From: Lentisphaerota bacterium | Lineage (GTDB): Bacteria > Verrucomicrobiota > Lentisphaeria > Oligosphaerales > JABHEG01 | Direction of reading: 5' to 3' | Assembly (NCBI GenBank): GCA_018676675.1 | Contig: JABHEG010000277.1 | Location: 1-64,000, forward strand | DNA: 64,000 nt | Shown: one piece after another, positions 35,497-44,141 of the stretch | Numbering within the stretch: the first letter of the stretch is position 1 | Layout: every line of letters starts with the position of its first letter | Made by a program: the position numbers and the translations under genes | The notes under the pieces: generated by a model | The model's database searches: none | Seen by the model: the letters and a program-made list of their open reading frames with translations, nothing else | What the model was told of the DNA's origin: nothing

Positions 35497-35958
35497 ATGC
35501 AGCCAGTCAGATTTGAGGAGCGACCAGCAGGGCGGTTGCTGGGGATCCAGCGGCGCCTCGACCCACACACGACCGATTGGGGTGCCCTGTGGCAGGAGGA
35601 GTACGCACCACGCCTCCCGGAGATCGAAGCACGCTGCACGGGCGATGTCTGCCTGGGGGCGTACTTCGCCGGTGGCGATGACGGCTTGCTGGAGTTTGTG
35701 GCGGGGCGACCTGCCAGGGACGGAGTGGATGTCCCGGCAGATCTGGTCATGCGCGAGATTCCGGCGGCGACATACGCCGTGTTCGAGTGCACCATGGAAG
35801 CCATCGGGGCGACCTGGGATGCCATCTACAGCGATTGGCTCCCCAGCTCATCCTATGTGACCGATGCCGACAAAGCCTGTTTCGAGGAATTCGCGCCAGG
35901 GTGCCACGAGGGGAAGACCCCGGTGAGAATCCTCGTCCCCGTGGTACAGCAGGACTAA
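35497..35958 (+). CDS. GyrI-like small-molecule-binding / AraC effector-type domain protein
   Basis: A 153-aa stand-alone ligand-binding domain (GyrI-like / AraC_E_bind superfamily). The ATG at 35497 follows GAGG by about 5 nt; an upstream ATG at 35470 would add nine Glu-rich residues. Typical features are PVRFEERPAGRLLGI at the start, the central CLGAYF...DGLLEFVAG and the DLVMREIPAATYAVFECTM strand-helix with IGATWDAIYSDWLPSSSY. No DNA-binding domain is attached. Such domains bind or hydrolyse small amphipathic compounds. Its ligand is unknown. Confidence 0.8.
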   Translation: MQPVRFEERPAGRLLGIQRRLDPHTTDWGALWQEEYAPRLPEIEARCTGDVCLGAYFAGGDDGLLEFVAGRPARDGVDVPADLVMREIPAATYAVFECTMEAIGATWDAIYSDWLPSSSYVTDADKACFEEFAPGCHEGKTPVRILVPVVQQD

Positions 35959-35970
35959 GAGAGGCAGGAA

Positions 35971-36011
35971 GAACGGCACACCGCTGCGCTAAGTGCCTCA
36001 CTACAAACGCC
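35971..36011 (-). repeat. GCAGCGGAGTGCCG element (family D), copy in inverted orientation
   Basis: Reverse complement of this stretch begins with a near match to the 55751-55792 sequence (AGCGCAGCGGTGTGCCGTTC against AGCGCAGCGGAGTGCCGTTC) and continues to match loosely for about 40 bp. It sits in the gap between the GyrI-like gene and the convergent secreted protein. Confidence 0.6.
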
Positions 36012-36077
36012 TGCACGCTGGGGCCGAAACTCGTTCGTGGTTAGCAGCGTAGGCCTCGCCGGAGTTGCCCGCCGCCA

Positions 36078-37025
36078 CTAGGGCTTCGAGTCACGCAGCT
36101 CGAAGTCATGCTCGTTTGCCAGCTCTCTGCCCCGTTCCCGCCAGTCCTCCGGGCCTGCCTCAAAAGGCACGAGCTTCACGGAGAAGCTGAAATGTGATCC
36201 GATCTCAAGTGAAGGGATCTGCGGGCGCAGATAGAGTTTCGTATCCCTCTTGCGATCCCAAATCGAATTCTTGAATGAGTCGCCACCTGCGTAGATTTCG
36301 GGATAGATATAGACAACCCCTTTGCGGTTGGCATCCCCCCAGCAGGCTAACGATTTGAACTCCTCCTGAAGGACGAATTTGCCTAGACCGTCAGCGGCCC
36401 GGCCTTCCTTGCTCCCGCCCTCCGCAAGCACGGCCGACCAGTCCTTGATGGTCTTGTTCATGCAGTGCATGAAGGCGTACATCGATTTGAAGCCCGCGGC
36501 ATCTTCGATGACCGCGTAGGAGTGTTTCTCGACGAGGCAATCGCCCGACGCGGGGAAGGTGATCTCTGCCGTGTGTCTGAATGGTCCCAATTTCGACACT
36601 TTGCGGGTGGTGACCTCCCGGCCGGCCAGGCTCACGCCGCTCGAGTACTCGTGCATCTTACCGTCGACAATCAGATGGAATGACTCAATGATCTCGCCGC
36701 CATGGCCGGTGCCGACCCAGCCGCTCTTGTCTCCGCCCCACAGGCCTTTGGCACAGGCGCTGACTGTGCCGTTCGCCCCGTATTGGCCGACAAGTTCGTC
36801 CCTTTTGTACGTCACCTGAGCGATGGTCCAGGCCTGGCCACGGTTAAGGGAGACGTAGATCACACCGTTGTCTATGCAGACGTGTTCCGGTTTCCTGTCG
36901 CGGACAGTTCTCACCCTCCACTGCGGCGCTTCCACGGCCGCGTCGGCATCCCGGCCGGCAACGGCGGCAGCCTCTGTGTCGCCGGCGATGAGCGCGATTG
37001 ACATGAAAAGGCACGTCTTAGTCAT
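36078..37025 (-). CDS. Secreted hypothetical protein
   Basis: A 315-aa exported protein. The signal peptide is weak (MTKTCLFMSIALIAGDTEAA), and the ATG follows GGAG by 7 nt. The body is beta-rich, with motifs HGGEIIESFHLIVDGKMHEY and GPFRHTAEITFPASGDCLVEKHSYAVIED, reminiscent of galactose-mutarotase-like or PmoA-type sandwich proteins that often accompany carbohydrate enzymes. I could not assign a family. It lies 27 bp downstream of the DUF1080 gene and is probably cotranscribed with it. Confidence 0.6.
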   Translation of the reverse strand: MTKTCLFMSIALIAGDTEAAAVAGRDADAAVEAPQWRVRTVRDRKPEHVCIDNGVIYVSLNRGQAWTIAQVTYKRDELVGQYGANGTVSACAKGLWGGDKSGWVGTGHGGEIIESFHLIVDGKMHEYSSGVSLAGREVTTRKVSKLGPFRHTAEITFPASGDCLVEKHSYAVIEDAAGFKSMYAFMHCMNKTIKDWSAVLAEGGSKEGRAADGLGKFVLQEEFKSLACWGDANRKGVVYIYPEIYAGGDSFKNSIWDRKRDTKLYLRPQIPSLEIGSHFSFSVKLVPFEAGPEDWRERGRELANEHDFELRDSKP

Positions 37026-37052
37026 GAGTGCTCTCCGTCCCTCAAGCGTTCC

Positions 37053-37892
37053 TCAATCCGTCAGTTTGATCCAGATGTTCCGGTAGCGCACAGGGTTGCC
37101 ATGGTCCTGAAGCTGAATCGGCCCTTTGCCGTGCGGTGAGTACTTCCCGACCTTCTTGTGCGAACTTCTGCCAAGGAGTTCTACCTTGTCGTGGACAAGG
37201 ACGCTGTTGTGATAGACCGTCATGACGGCCTTCTTCACCACGTCTCTCCCCTTGAAGACGGGGGCCTCGAAGAAAATGTCGTAGGTCTGCCACTCACCGG
37301 GGCCACGGCAGACGTTGTAGTCCGGCGGCTTCTGTCCGTAAAGCGCCGCGCACTGACCGTCGGCGTACGTCTTGTTGTTGTAGGAGTCGAGGATCTGCAC
37401 TTCGTACCGGTTGGCCAGAAAAACGCCACTGTTTCCGCGTCCCTGGGAGTTCCCCTTGGGTGGGTTCGGAGATGCCCATTCGACGTGCAGCTGGCAACTC
37501 CCGAATGCTTCTTCCGTGCGGATGCTGCCACTCTTCTTCACGGCTTCCATATGGCCGTCCTGAACCTCCCACATGGCCGGTCCGTTCTTTTTCCCCAGCC
37601 ACCCTGACAAGTCTGTTCCGTCGAACAGAATGACCGCTCCCTCTGGCGGGGCTGTCGGCAGTCTCTCCTTGGCCATTTCGTCCGGATCGGCAACGGGGGG
37701 GTGCGGCCGGCGATTGTCGTGGACGCGCCATTCCGTGCCTGGAATGACCGGTGTGTTGTCGTAACCAGGACCAACTACCGGCCGCGTGTCCGCGGGGTTC
37801 GCCGGCGCGGCGGCAGCCTGAGCGAGTACGGTCGGACGGATCGTGCAGAAGGAAGCAAGGGCGATCAGCAGACAGAGGGATTTGGGTTTCAC
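37053..37892 (-). CDS. DUF1080 (3-keto-disaccharide hydrolase-type) secreted protein
   Basis: A 279-aa exported protein starting at GTG (GGAG, 8-nt spacing), signal peptide ending near TVLAQ (about residue 25). The DUF1080 fold (concanavalin-like jellyroll) runs from about 85 to 279 with its hallmarks: GAVILFDGTDLSGWLGK, GSCQLHVEWASPN, RGNSGVFLANRYEVQILDSY and the terminal RYRNIWIKLTD. The family is expanded in planctomycete-type and verrucomicrobial genomes; some members hydrolyse 3-keto-glycosides made by sugar oxidation. It is the first gene of a two-gene operon. Confidence 0.88.
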   Translation of the reverse strand: MKPKSLCLLIALASFCTIRPTVLAQAAAAPANPADTRPVVGPGYDNTPVIPGTEWRVHDNRRPHPPVADPDEMAKERLPTAPPEGAVILFDGTDLSGWLGKKNGPAMWEVQDGHMEAVKKSGSIRTEEAFGSCQLHVEWASPNPPKGNSQGRGNSGVFLANRYEVQILDSYNNKTYADGQCAALYGQKPPDYNVCRGPGEWQTYDIFFEAPVFKGRDVVKKAVMTVYHNSVLVHDKVELLGRSSHKKVGKYSPHGKGPIQLQDHGNPVRYRNIWIKLTD

Positions 37893-38090
37893 GTCTGTTT
37901 CTCCATTCCCGTTGACAAGGTTGCGATCGGTTGCGGTGGGTTCCAGTCATCTGCCGGATGCCGATGGAACGCCCGGGCAACGAATCGGCCTACAATGTAG
38001 GCCATGATGAGCGCCGTGTATAGAACCGAACTTGGGGGGACCACGGCGGAGGCGGTGCGGCGGGCGGCGTGCGGCTTCGACAGGAAGGAA

Positions 38091-38144
38091 GACCGCTTAC
38101 GTTGTGCGCGGCTCGGCTGAAGCAGGCCGCTTGCGGAGAAGCGG
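38091..38144 (-). repeat. Distant copy of the RAYT-cluster unit plus hairpin
   Basis: The reverse complement of 38091-38116 reads CCGAGCCGCGCACAACGTAA then GCGGTC, matching unit 1 of the clusters at 1-240 and 836-1110. It is followed by the hairpin CCGCTT-gcggag-AAGCGG at 38127-38144. The copy lies 37 kb from the RAYT gene. Confidence 0.75.
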
Positions 38145-38246
38145 CGCCTCCAATGGTGTATTCCGGGCTCAGATCGGGTGAAGTCACGCGCAAGGGAGTA
38201 TTGTTGTCCTCAGAGCTCCGGTTGATAAAGCCCCAGGGAGAGACGC

Positions 38247-41105
38247 ATGGCAATCACGCGAGGAATACTGGTACGGGTTGGGGTGACTTTGCTTACCTTG
38301 AGTTGGGTGGCGCAGTTGCGGGGGGCAGACGTGCCCGATGGCGCTGGACCTGCCCTTGTGCCCATGCCGAAGATCTATCACTCACTTGGCCACGCGTTTG
38401 GGGTCACCGGACAGACAATCCACATCGCGCGAGAGAATCGTCAGTGCGAAATTGCGGCTGAGGAACTCACGAAACGCATTGCGGAACTGGGGGGCAAAGC
38501 GGGCCCCACGGAGCCGGCTGCGGACACGGCGCGCCCGGGCATCTACATCGTGCCCGTAACAGATCCTGCTGCACAGGCCTTGATTCGGGAACACGCCCTC
38601 GGCATCACTGCGGCCGACCCCGGCCCGCAAGGCTACGTCATTCGCACCCGCGGCGAACGCGTGATCGTGATCGGCAGCGACAACATCGGTACGCTCTACG
38701 GAGCCATGACCTTACGCCAGATGTTGACGGGTACCACCGACACGGTGATCATCGCCGCCGCGGACGTGTACGACCGGCCGGATTACCACTACCGTGTCGG
38801 TGCCGCGTACTGGCGGCAGCTGGGCTATTGGGGAACGGGTGAAGCAGACCAGGCAAGCGCACTCAAGGCCGGCGTGGACTGGTTGCTGCGTCTCAAGATC
38901 AACGTCATCAAAGACTATAAACTGCGCGACCCTCGCGAAGTCGAGACCAAAGCAGCAGGCTTTGCAGTGATGAAGGAGGTGAACGCCTATGCTCTGGAAC
39001 GCGGCATTCATCCCGGGCATTTCATCCAGACCAGGGTGGGACTGGGCACGTTCGACAAAAGCGAACGTTTCGATAAGTGGCCCTGCTACATCTACCCCAA
39101 TCGAGGCAAGCGTTACTACTGCTGGTCAGCTGACGACTTGGCTCGGGAGACCGCGACACGCTGGGCTGACTTCTTCCGCGACCACAACTTCTCCTTCTGC
39201 TTCCTGCATCCCGTTGACGGCGGGGGCATCGAGGATCCGGAACTGTGGAGTCGACGCTGTCCGGAGTGCCGAAAGCGTTGGCAGGATGACGAGCGCTGGA
39301 AAGCCAGTGTGCACCAATACAACATCTGGGCCGAGGTCTTCCGTGAACGGGCACCGTCTGTGACCATCTCCAGCCCGATTTATCCGTATCATGCGGGCTA
39401 CGCCAGCCAGGCCCGATTCCCGAGCACCTCCAAAGAGACGTGGCTGATGAACAGCACAGATTACTGGGACAAGGTCCACCGCGGCACGGACCAGAGCATT
39501 GTTCCCATGAGCTGGATGTCGATGCGGTCCTTGATGGACGGCTATCGTGCGCACTGGAATGGGCGGCCCCTGTGCGTCTACGCTCACAGTTTCGTCTCCT
39601 GCGGCTACTTCGGCACCTGGCACCGGAACTGCAAGACGAATTACTACGGTGACCAGCGGGACATCTTCCTGCTGACCGGTGGGTCGTGCCTGGCCTGCCT
39701 GAGCCGCTGGATGGACTACCTGTGCTCAAACGAGTTCGCGTGGAACACCCTCGCCCCCGGACACGAGTACTACACCGGGCTCTACTACGATGTGGACGCC
39801 GATCATACCGGACCGGATGTCATCATGCAGAACTGGGTGCCGCGCGCTTGCCGGGCCTTCTACGGCGAAGCCATGGGGAGAGCAATGGTCCCGGTCTACA
39901 CCGCGGGAGTACAGCCCCTCTACATCATGGACCCGGGCCAGGGGGTGGCGAGGGCCAATAAGATGCGGCGCCGACCACTTGCGGACGTTGATCCCACCAA
40001 GAACCAGAAGGAAGAGGACCTCGGCAAGCCCATGGCCCCGGACATTGTGGATTCCCCCCAGCGCATGGGGACGCAAGTCCAGGCCGCGAGGACTGCCCTT
40101 ACCGCCCTGGAAGCAGCATACGAGCACATCGACACACTCGACAAGTACCGGCGAAAGACGTTCCTCCACTTCTACCGGCGCATGCCCGTGTGGTACCTGA
40201 CCGCCCGTGCCCGACACGCGTGTTACGTGGCCGCCGAACAGCAGCGCGAAGGCGCCTACAAGAACGCCGCCGGCGTGCTTGAGACCGGACTCAGGAACTT
40301 CGAGGAAGACTACGCTCGCGTTCAACAGGTGATCGCCCGGACTAAGGGCATGCGGGAGTTGAAGTACTTCGCCCTGCTCCACGACCGTGGCGGCATCGAC
40401 CCCAAGCCGGACAAGGTCAAACAACTCCTGGAAGAGCGCCTCGCGAGCGCATCAGTGGTGCTGAAGCCCCGCCGTCCGGGCAAGGTCATCCGAGTGGGTA
40501 TCCACAAGGGCCTTGGCGAAAAGGGGACCAAAGCGTTCTTCGATACGTTCAAGAACGTGGAAGCGGAGATCATCGAGTCGCTGTCCCTGGCTGTACTCGA
40601 TCGTTACGACTGCGTCTTCATCCTGCAAACTAAGTCCGTGGATCGCGCCGACTATTTCCACGGTCTGCCGCAATACATAAGGAAGGGCGGAGGCGGAGTT
40701 GTGTTCCAGCACGATATGTGTGGGCGCCCCGGGCGGAACGCATTTGGCGAGAAGACGCCGTTCCCGGACATCTGCCCGAATGCACCTGGCCGCAAGGATG
40801 CGAAGACCGTGGTGGCCAAGAGCGCACATCCCGCGCTTCTCGGGGCAAAGCCGGGCGAACGCTTTGAGCACACGTACTACGACCATCTGAATCTGGAACC
40901 CGGCAAGGATGGCACGGTGATCGCTGAAGACGACGCAGGAGATCCCGTAGTGATCGCCGGCACAGCCGGCCATGGCAAGGTGATCTTCGACGGCAATGTG
41001 AATCTGAGCGCAGCAGATGGTGATGACCTCCTGACCGGCTTCAATGCGCGCCTGGCCAGGGGCGCGGTGGAGTGGTTCACGGGCGTGGCTCTGGAGAAGA
41101 GATGA
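38247..41105 (+). CDS. Secreted hexosaminidase-like (GH20/GH84-type) glycosidase with GATase-like C-domain
   Basis: A 952-aa exported protein. The ATG follows GGGAG by 6 nt; signal-like segment GILVRVGVTLLTLSWVAQLRGA. Residues about 38-165 are the GH20b-type domain (VPMPKIYHSLGHAFGV, then VIGSDNIGTLYGAMTLRQML). Residues 175-620 form a TIM barrel with FCFLHPVDGGGIEDPELW near 317-334, in the position where GH84/GH20 enzymes keep their acidic pair. From about 745 on, a flavodoxin-like fold resembling ThuA/class I GATase-type domains follows (VIRVGIHKGLGEKGTKAFFD...GGGGVVFQHD...GHGKVIFDGN). Known relatives remove N-acetylhexosamine. The GATase-like domain may bind sugars. Its stop overlaps the next start as ATGA. 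Confidence 0.72.
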   Translation: MAITRGILVRVGVTLLTLSWVAQLRGADVPDGAGPALVPMPKIYHSLGHAFGVTGQTIHIARENRQCEIAAEELTKRIAELGGKAGPTEPAADTARPGIYIVPVTDPAAQALIREHALGITAADPGPQGYVIRTRGERVIVIGSDNIGTLYGAMTLRQMLTGTTDTVIIAAADVYDRPDYHYRVGAAYWRQLGYWGTGEADQASALKAGVDWLLRLKINVIKDYKLRDPREVETKAAGFAVMKEVNAYALERGIHPGHFIQTRVGLGTFDKSERFDKWPCYIYPNRGKRYYCWSADDLARETATRWADFFRDHNFSFCFLHPVDGGGIEDPELWSRRCPECRKRWQDDERWKASVHQYNIWAEVFRERAPSVTISSPIYPYHAGYASQARFPSTSKETWLMNSTDYWDKVHRGTDQSIVPMSWMSMRSLMDGYRAHWNGRPLCVYAHSFVSCGYFGTWHRNCKTNYYGDQRDIFLLTGGSCLACLSRWMDYLCSNEFAWNTLAPGHEYYTGLYYDVDADHTGPDVIMQNWVPRACRAFYGEAMGRAMVPVYTAGVQPLYIMDPGQGVARANKMRRRPLADVDPTKNQKEEDLGKPMAPDIVDSPQRMGTQVQAARTALTALEAAYEHIDTLDKYRRKTFLHFYRRMPVWYLTARARHACYVAAEQQREGAYKNAAGVLETGLRNFEEDYARVQQVIARTKGMRELKYFALLHDRGGIDPKPDKVKQLLEERLASASVVLKPRRPGKVIRVGIHKGLGEKGTKAFFDTFKNVEAEIIESLSLAVLDRYDCVFILQTKSVDRADYFHGLPQYIRKGGGGVVFQHDMCGRPGRNAFGEKTPFPDICPNAPGRKDAKTVVAKSAHPALLGAKPGERFEHTYYDHLNLEPGKDGTVIAEDDAGDPVVIAGTAGHGKVIFDGNVNLSAADGDDLLTGFNARLARGAVEWFTGVALEKR

Positions 41106-42361
41106 CCAGCTCGGCAATCAGCAGACGCCACCACTGTGGACAGTGGCTAGTCGCGTTGCTGTGCGTGCTGCTCCTCTCGGTTCCGGCACGCGCGGTCGAG
41201 ATCACCACGCCCACGGTGTGGGAGGGGCAAATCGAGATCGGGGAGCCGGTGTTCGTCACGGCCGGCGGTGCCCTCACTGTGAACCCAGGCGCGGAGGTGC
41301 ATTTCACGGGGGACGGGCGCATTGAGTGCAACTATGCCGGCGCGTTTCAGGCCGATGGCGCCCTGTTCCAGGCATCAACGCGACTCAAGGGGCACCCCCG
41401 CCTGCGCTTCTCGAACTGCAAAAGCGCGGCCTTTGAGGACTGCATATTCAGGGGGCTGGTCTGTCCCGAATCCGGCAAGTACAACAACTCCGCCATCCGC
41501 GCGGTGTTCACGCGTTTCTGTCTCCGGCGCTGTCGTTTGGAGGACTCCTCATCCCTGGCCGTGCTGCACACCACTGCGCCTGAGTTCAGCGAGAACCGCT
41601 TTGTCCGCTCTGTCGGTCAAACGCTGATTGTGTGGTTCTGTGACCGGGCGCAGGTGCTGCGGAACTCCTTCCACGGTGGCCCGGACACGTCGTTCCTGCT
41701 CTATCTCAAAGCCGCGAAGAACACGAGAGTCACCAGCAACCGCTTCTTCGGTACGGGCCGGGAATGGGGTACGGTGCTGCGGTACACCGCGCACAGCAAC
41801 ACGCTTGGCGCTAACGCCTATTTCCACTGCCGCACAGGCATCATGATTCATGGTGGCGACAACTGGGGGAATACGCTCGTCGGCAACGTGGTTTACGAGC
41901 CGCGACTTTTCGGGATCCGGCTGCGGGAAGCGGGGGCAGGCAACACCATCGCCAACAGTGTCGTGTGGGGTGCAAAGCACACCGGGTTGTACATCGAGAC
42001 GATGGCATCGCAGGCCACTGTGCGCAATTCAGTCTTTGCTGCCGGCAAACGCGGTATCCGGTTCAGTGGAGACACCGCCCTGCCCCAGCTTCAGAAGAAC
42101 TGCTTCTGGAACAACGAAGAGGCGCCGAATGAAGCCACTCGGGCCGCGATGGACGCTGGGGGCAGTCTTCTGGTGGATCCACTCTTCGCAGCACCCGACA
42201 ACGCCAATTTCCGCCTACAGACCCCCGGATTCGGTCACGAGACAGAGTCACCGCTCCTGAACGCGGGCACGCCTGCGGGCGTCAGTGTTGGACTCTATCC
42301 ACACTTCCCCGTTCCTGCACCGTACAAGGGACAGGGGCAATGGAGTCCCGGTCATCCCTGA
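41102..42361 (+). CDS. Exported right-handed beta-helix protein
   Basis: A 419-aa protein with a signal peptide (WLVALLCVLLLSVPARA, about residues 15-31). The body is built of repeating short strands (IECNYAGAFQADGALF, FSENRFVRSVGQTL, NTLVGNVVYEPRLFGIRL), the pattern of pectate-lyase-like beta-helices (PF13229 type). No catalytic residues are obvious. The start ATG overlaps the glycosidase stop as ATGA, so expression is coupled. Possible roles are polysaccharide lyase, isomerase or carbohydrate binding. A hairpin straddles its stop codon (42348-42365). Confidence 0.75.
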   Translation: MTSSAISRRHHCGQWLVALLCVLLLSVPARAVEITTPTVWEGQIEIGEPVFVTAGGALTVNPGAEVHFTGDGRIECNYAGAFQADGALFQASTRLKGHPRLRFSNCKSAAFEDCIFRGLVCPESGKYNNSAIRAVFTRFCLRRCRLEDSSSLAVLHTTAPEFSENRFVRSVGQTLIVWFCDRAQVLRNSFHGGPDTSFLLYLKAAKNTRVTSNRFFGTGREWGTVLRYTAHSNTLGANAYFHCRTGIMIHGGDNWGNTLVGNVVYEPRLFGIRLREAGAGNTIANSVVWGAKHTGLYIETMASQATVRNSVFAAGKRGIRFSGDTALPQLQKNCFWNNEEAPNEATRAAMDAGGSLLVDPLFAAPDNANFRLQTPGFGHETESPLLNAGTPAGVSVGLYPHFPVPAPYKGQGQWSPGHP

Positions 42362-42365
42362 CCGG
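42348..42365. terminator. Hairpin at the end of the beta-helix gene
   Basis: CCGGTCA-TCCC-TGACCGG is a perfect 7-bp stem with a 4-nt loop that includes the stop codon. A clear T-run is lacking, so terminator function is uncertain. A second hairpin, GTGCCC-ccaca-GGGCAC, lies at 42497-42513. Confidence 0.35.
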
Positions 42366-42592
42366 CTGTCTTCCTGACCGGTTTGGCAAAGCCAGTCTCC
42401 AGGGAAGATGACGATCGGAGGGCTTGCCCTGCTGGACAGAAGGGCCGCTCGTCGTACAAGAAGCGAGGCGGCACGGCGCCTGGGATACGTGGTGACGTGC
42501 CCCCACAGGGCACACGAAGAAGGGAGTGTACTGCCTACGCGAGGGACCAATCTCTCTCACCAGCCACGCAAAGTGGGTGAGTTCGAGCACTC

Positions 42593-43903
42593 TCAGCAAC
42601 GACTGCCCAGATGAGCCAGCATCCGACTTGCGGCCTCCACGATCTGGTAACCGGCCTCAGGTGCAAAGCGGGTCCAGTAAATGGGCTCGCCCGAGTATCC
42701 TCCGGCGATCACGGCACCGTAGGTAGGGCAGTATCCCGAGTATCCGTCACAGATGCTGAAGACCGCGGTTAGCGGAAATGGGCTGCGCTGCTTGATGTCC
42801 AGGCCGAACTGGCAGAAGAGCTCAGTTGGCTGGGTGACGACGGCGGCAGCCCCGATCCTGAGGGCATGGATGGGAACGAGTCCCACGGGGTTTTCCCCGA
42901 AACGATCCTGGAGCAGTTGGGCGCCGTGCGCGAACACAATGTCAAAGGGAGGAACGGAATCACCGTTGTCCACACGGGCGAGGATGCCTTTCGCCCAACG
43001 GAGCTTCTCTTCTGAGGGCAAGCGTACGGCGACCTCAATGTCGTCATGGTGGTGCTCCAGAAGCAGGTCATCTTCCGGTGGTGTTTCGTAGATCAGGCGC
43101 AGTGTTTCCCCGGCCAGGGGCAATGCGCAACGACTCAGCTTGAGCTGGTTTCCCGAGTCGGAGACCGGCGTGTCCAGCTTCTCCTGACCAATGTCTCCAA
43201 AAGCACCATTGAAGAAGAGCACGGGGATGTCGCCCAGGGCGTCTCGCAGGAGGCGTCTTGCCAGCCCGGGGTAGTCTGCCGAGTAGAAGTCAGCCCCGTA
43301 GAACGTGCAAGGATGAGCGGTGTTTTGATGGAGCACGGCGATCTTCCGGCCTCCCCGATCAACGGCGTAGAGCACGAACTGGTCGTTGTCTTCCGGTCCT
43401 TCGATGCCGGTGAATCCGGCGCTGCCCCGATTTCGCCCCATTTTGTGGCTGCCGTCATCCCAGCAGGTTCGCCGGTTATAGCCGATCTTCGCCTGTCCCT
43501 GAACGATGCCGATCTTGGCGGGGACAAGACACGCCACTGTTTCCGCGGCCAACTTAGTCAGCTTGTGTTTGAGCCTGCCCAGGTAGGCCGTGTCGATAGG
43601 CTTCACATAGTTGCTGGGAATGACCGATGGGCCTCCCGTGTGAGTGGCCCCGATGATGATGTCGCGAGGGTGCAACCCCGACGCGGCCGCCATTGCTTCC
43701 CGTGCGCCGATTGTGAAATCGGGCTCCAACCCTCCGAGATCGCAACTTACGAGCATCACCCGCGTGTCATCGCGAACCAGGCACAGTGAGTTCGCCTCCA
43801 GTTCGTCGCGGATGTACCGAGCGACACCGCCTACGGTCGCGCCCTGAATCGCTGTTCCCAGCTCATTGGTGATGATTGTCGACTTGGCCCCTACTTGGAT
43901 CAT
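42593..43903 (-). CDS. Neutral/alkaline ceramidase-like (PF04734-type) hydrolase
   Basis: A 436-aa protein with no clear signal peptide. The opening MIQVGAKSTIITNELGTAIQG, the motif IIIGATHTGGPS (His88), VLHQNTAHPCTFYG (metal-type His) and FFNGAFGDIGQ are typical of the neutral ceramidase N-terminal domain family. Characterised members cleave ceramide, but most bacterial members of unclear substrate hydrolyse unknown amides. The ATG at 43903 has no strong ribosome site. The family C repeat lies about 30 bp upstream of the start. Function within this block is unknown; acting on deacylated or glycan-linked lipids is possible. Confidence 0.75.
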   Translation of the reverse strand: MIQVGAKSTIITNELGTAIQGATVGGVARYIRDELEANSLCLVRDDTRVMLVSCDLGGLEPDFTIGAREAMAAASGLHPRDIIIGATHTGGPSVIPSNYVKPIDTAYLGRLKHKLTKLAAETVACLVPAKIGIVQGQAKIGYNRRTCWDDGSHKMGRNRGSAGFTGIEGPEDNDQFVLYAVDRGGRKIAVLHQNTAHPCTFYGADFYSADYPGLARRLLRDALGDIPVLFFNGAFGDIGQEKLDTPVSDSGNQLKLSRCALPLAGETLRLIYETPPEDDLLLEHHHDDIEVAVRLPSEEKLRWAKGILARVDNGDSVPPFDIVFAHGAQLLQDRFGENPVGLVPIHALRIGAAAVVTQPTELFCQFGLDIKQRSPFPLTAVFSICDGYSGYCPTYGAVIAGGYSGEPIYWTRFAPEAGYQIVEAASRMLAHLGSRC

Positions 43904-43931
43904 CGGGCGGGAGTTCCTTCCGTGGCTATAT

Positions 43932-43982
43932 AGGACCCCAACGACCTCGCGTCGTTGGTGAATGAGACTGTATCCCGGACTG
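43932..43982 (-). repeat. CCAACGAC hairpin repeat (family C), copy 2
   Basis: Reverse-complement counterpart of 35141-35195, with the stem CCAACGAC (43938-43945) / GTCGTTGG (43951-43958) and matching flank (AATGAGAC...CCCGGAC). It lies in the upstream flank of the ceramidase-like gene. Confidence 0.75.
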
Positions 43983-44013
43983 TGCTCGCGTCGTCCTATC
44001 CCCCCCCCTCTCG

Positions 44014-44065
44014 CCGCAGGGATGGAGTTCCATCTCTGCGGCCGGGCCGGTTATGGAGAACCGGC
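44014..44065. repeat. Pair of adjacent hairpins
   Basis: CCGCAG-G-GATGG / CCATC-T-CTGCGG at 44014-44041 (11 of 12 pairs) is followed at once by GCCGGTT-atggag-AACCGGC at 44046-44065. The ordered doublet of a GATGGAGTTCCATC stem and a GGTTATGGAGAACC stem looks like a dispersed repeat element; no second copy is in this window. Confidence 0.6.
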
Positions 44066-44141
44066 TCCTCCAGACGTTTGGGGGCGGTCACACACCTCTG
44101 CATTCTTATCAAGTCATCGCCAGCGGCCCATGCTCGTCAAC

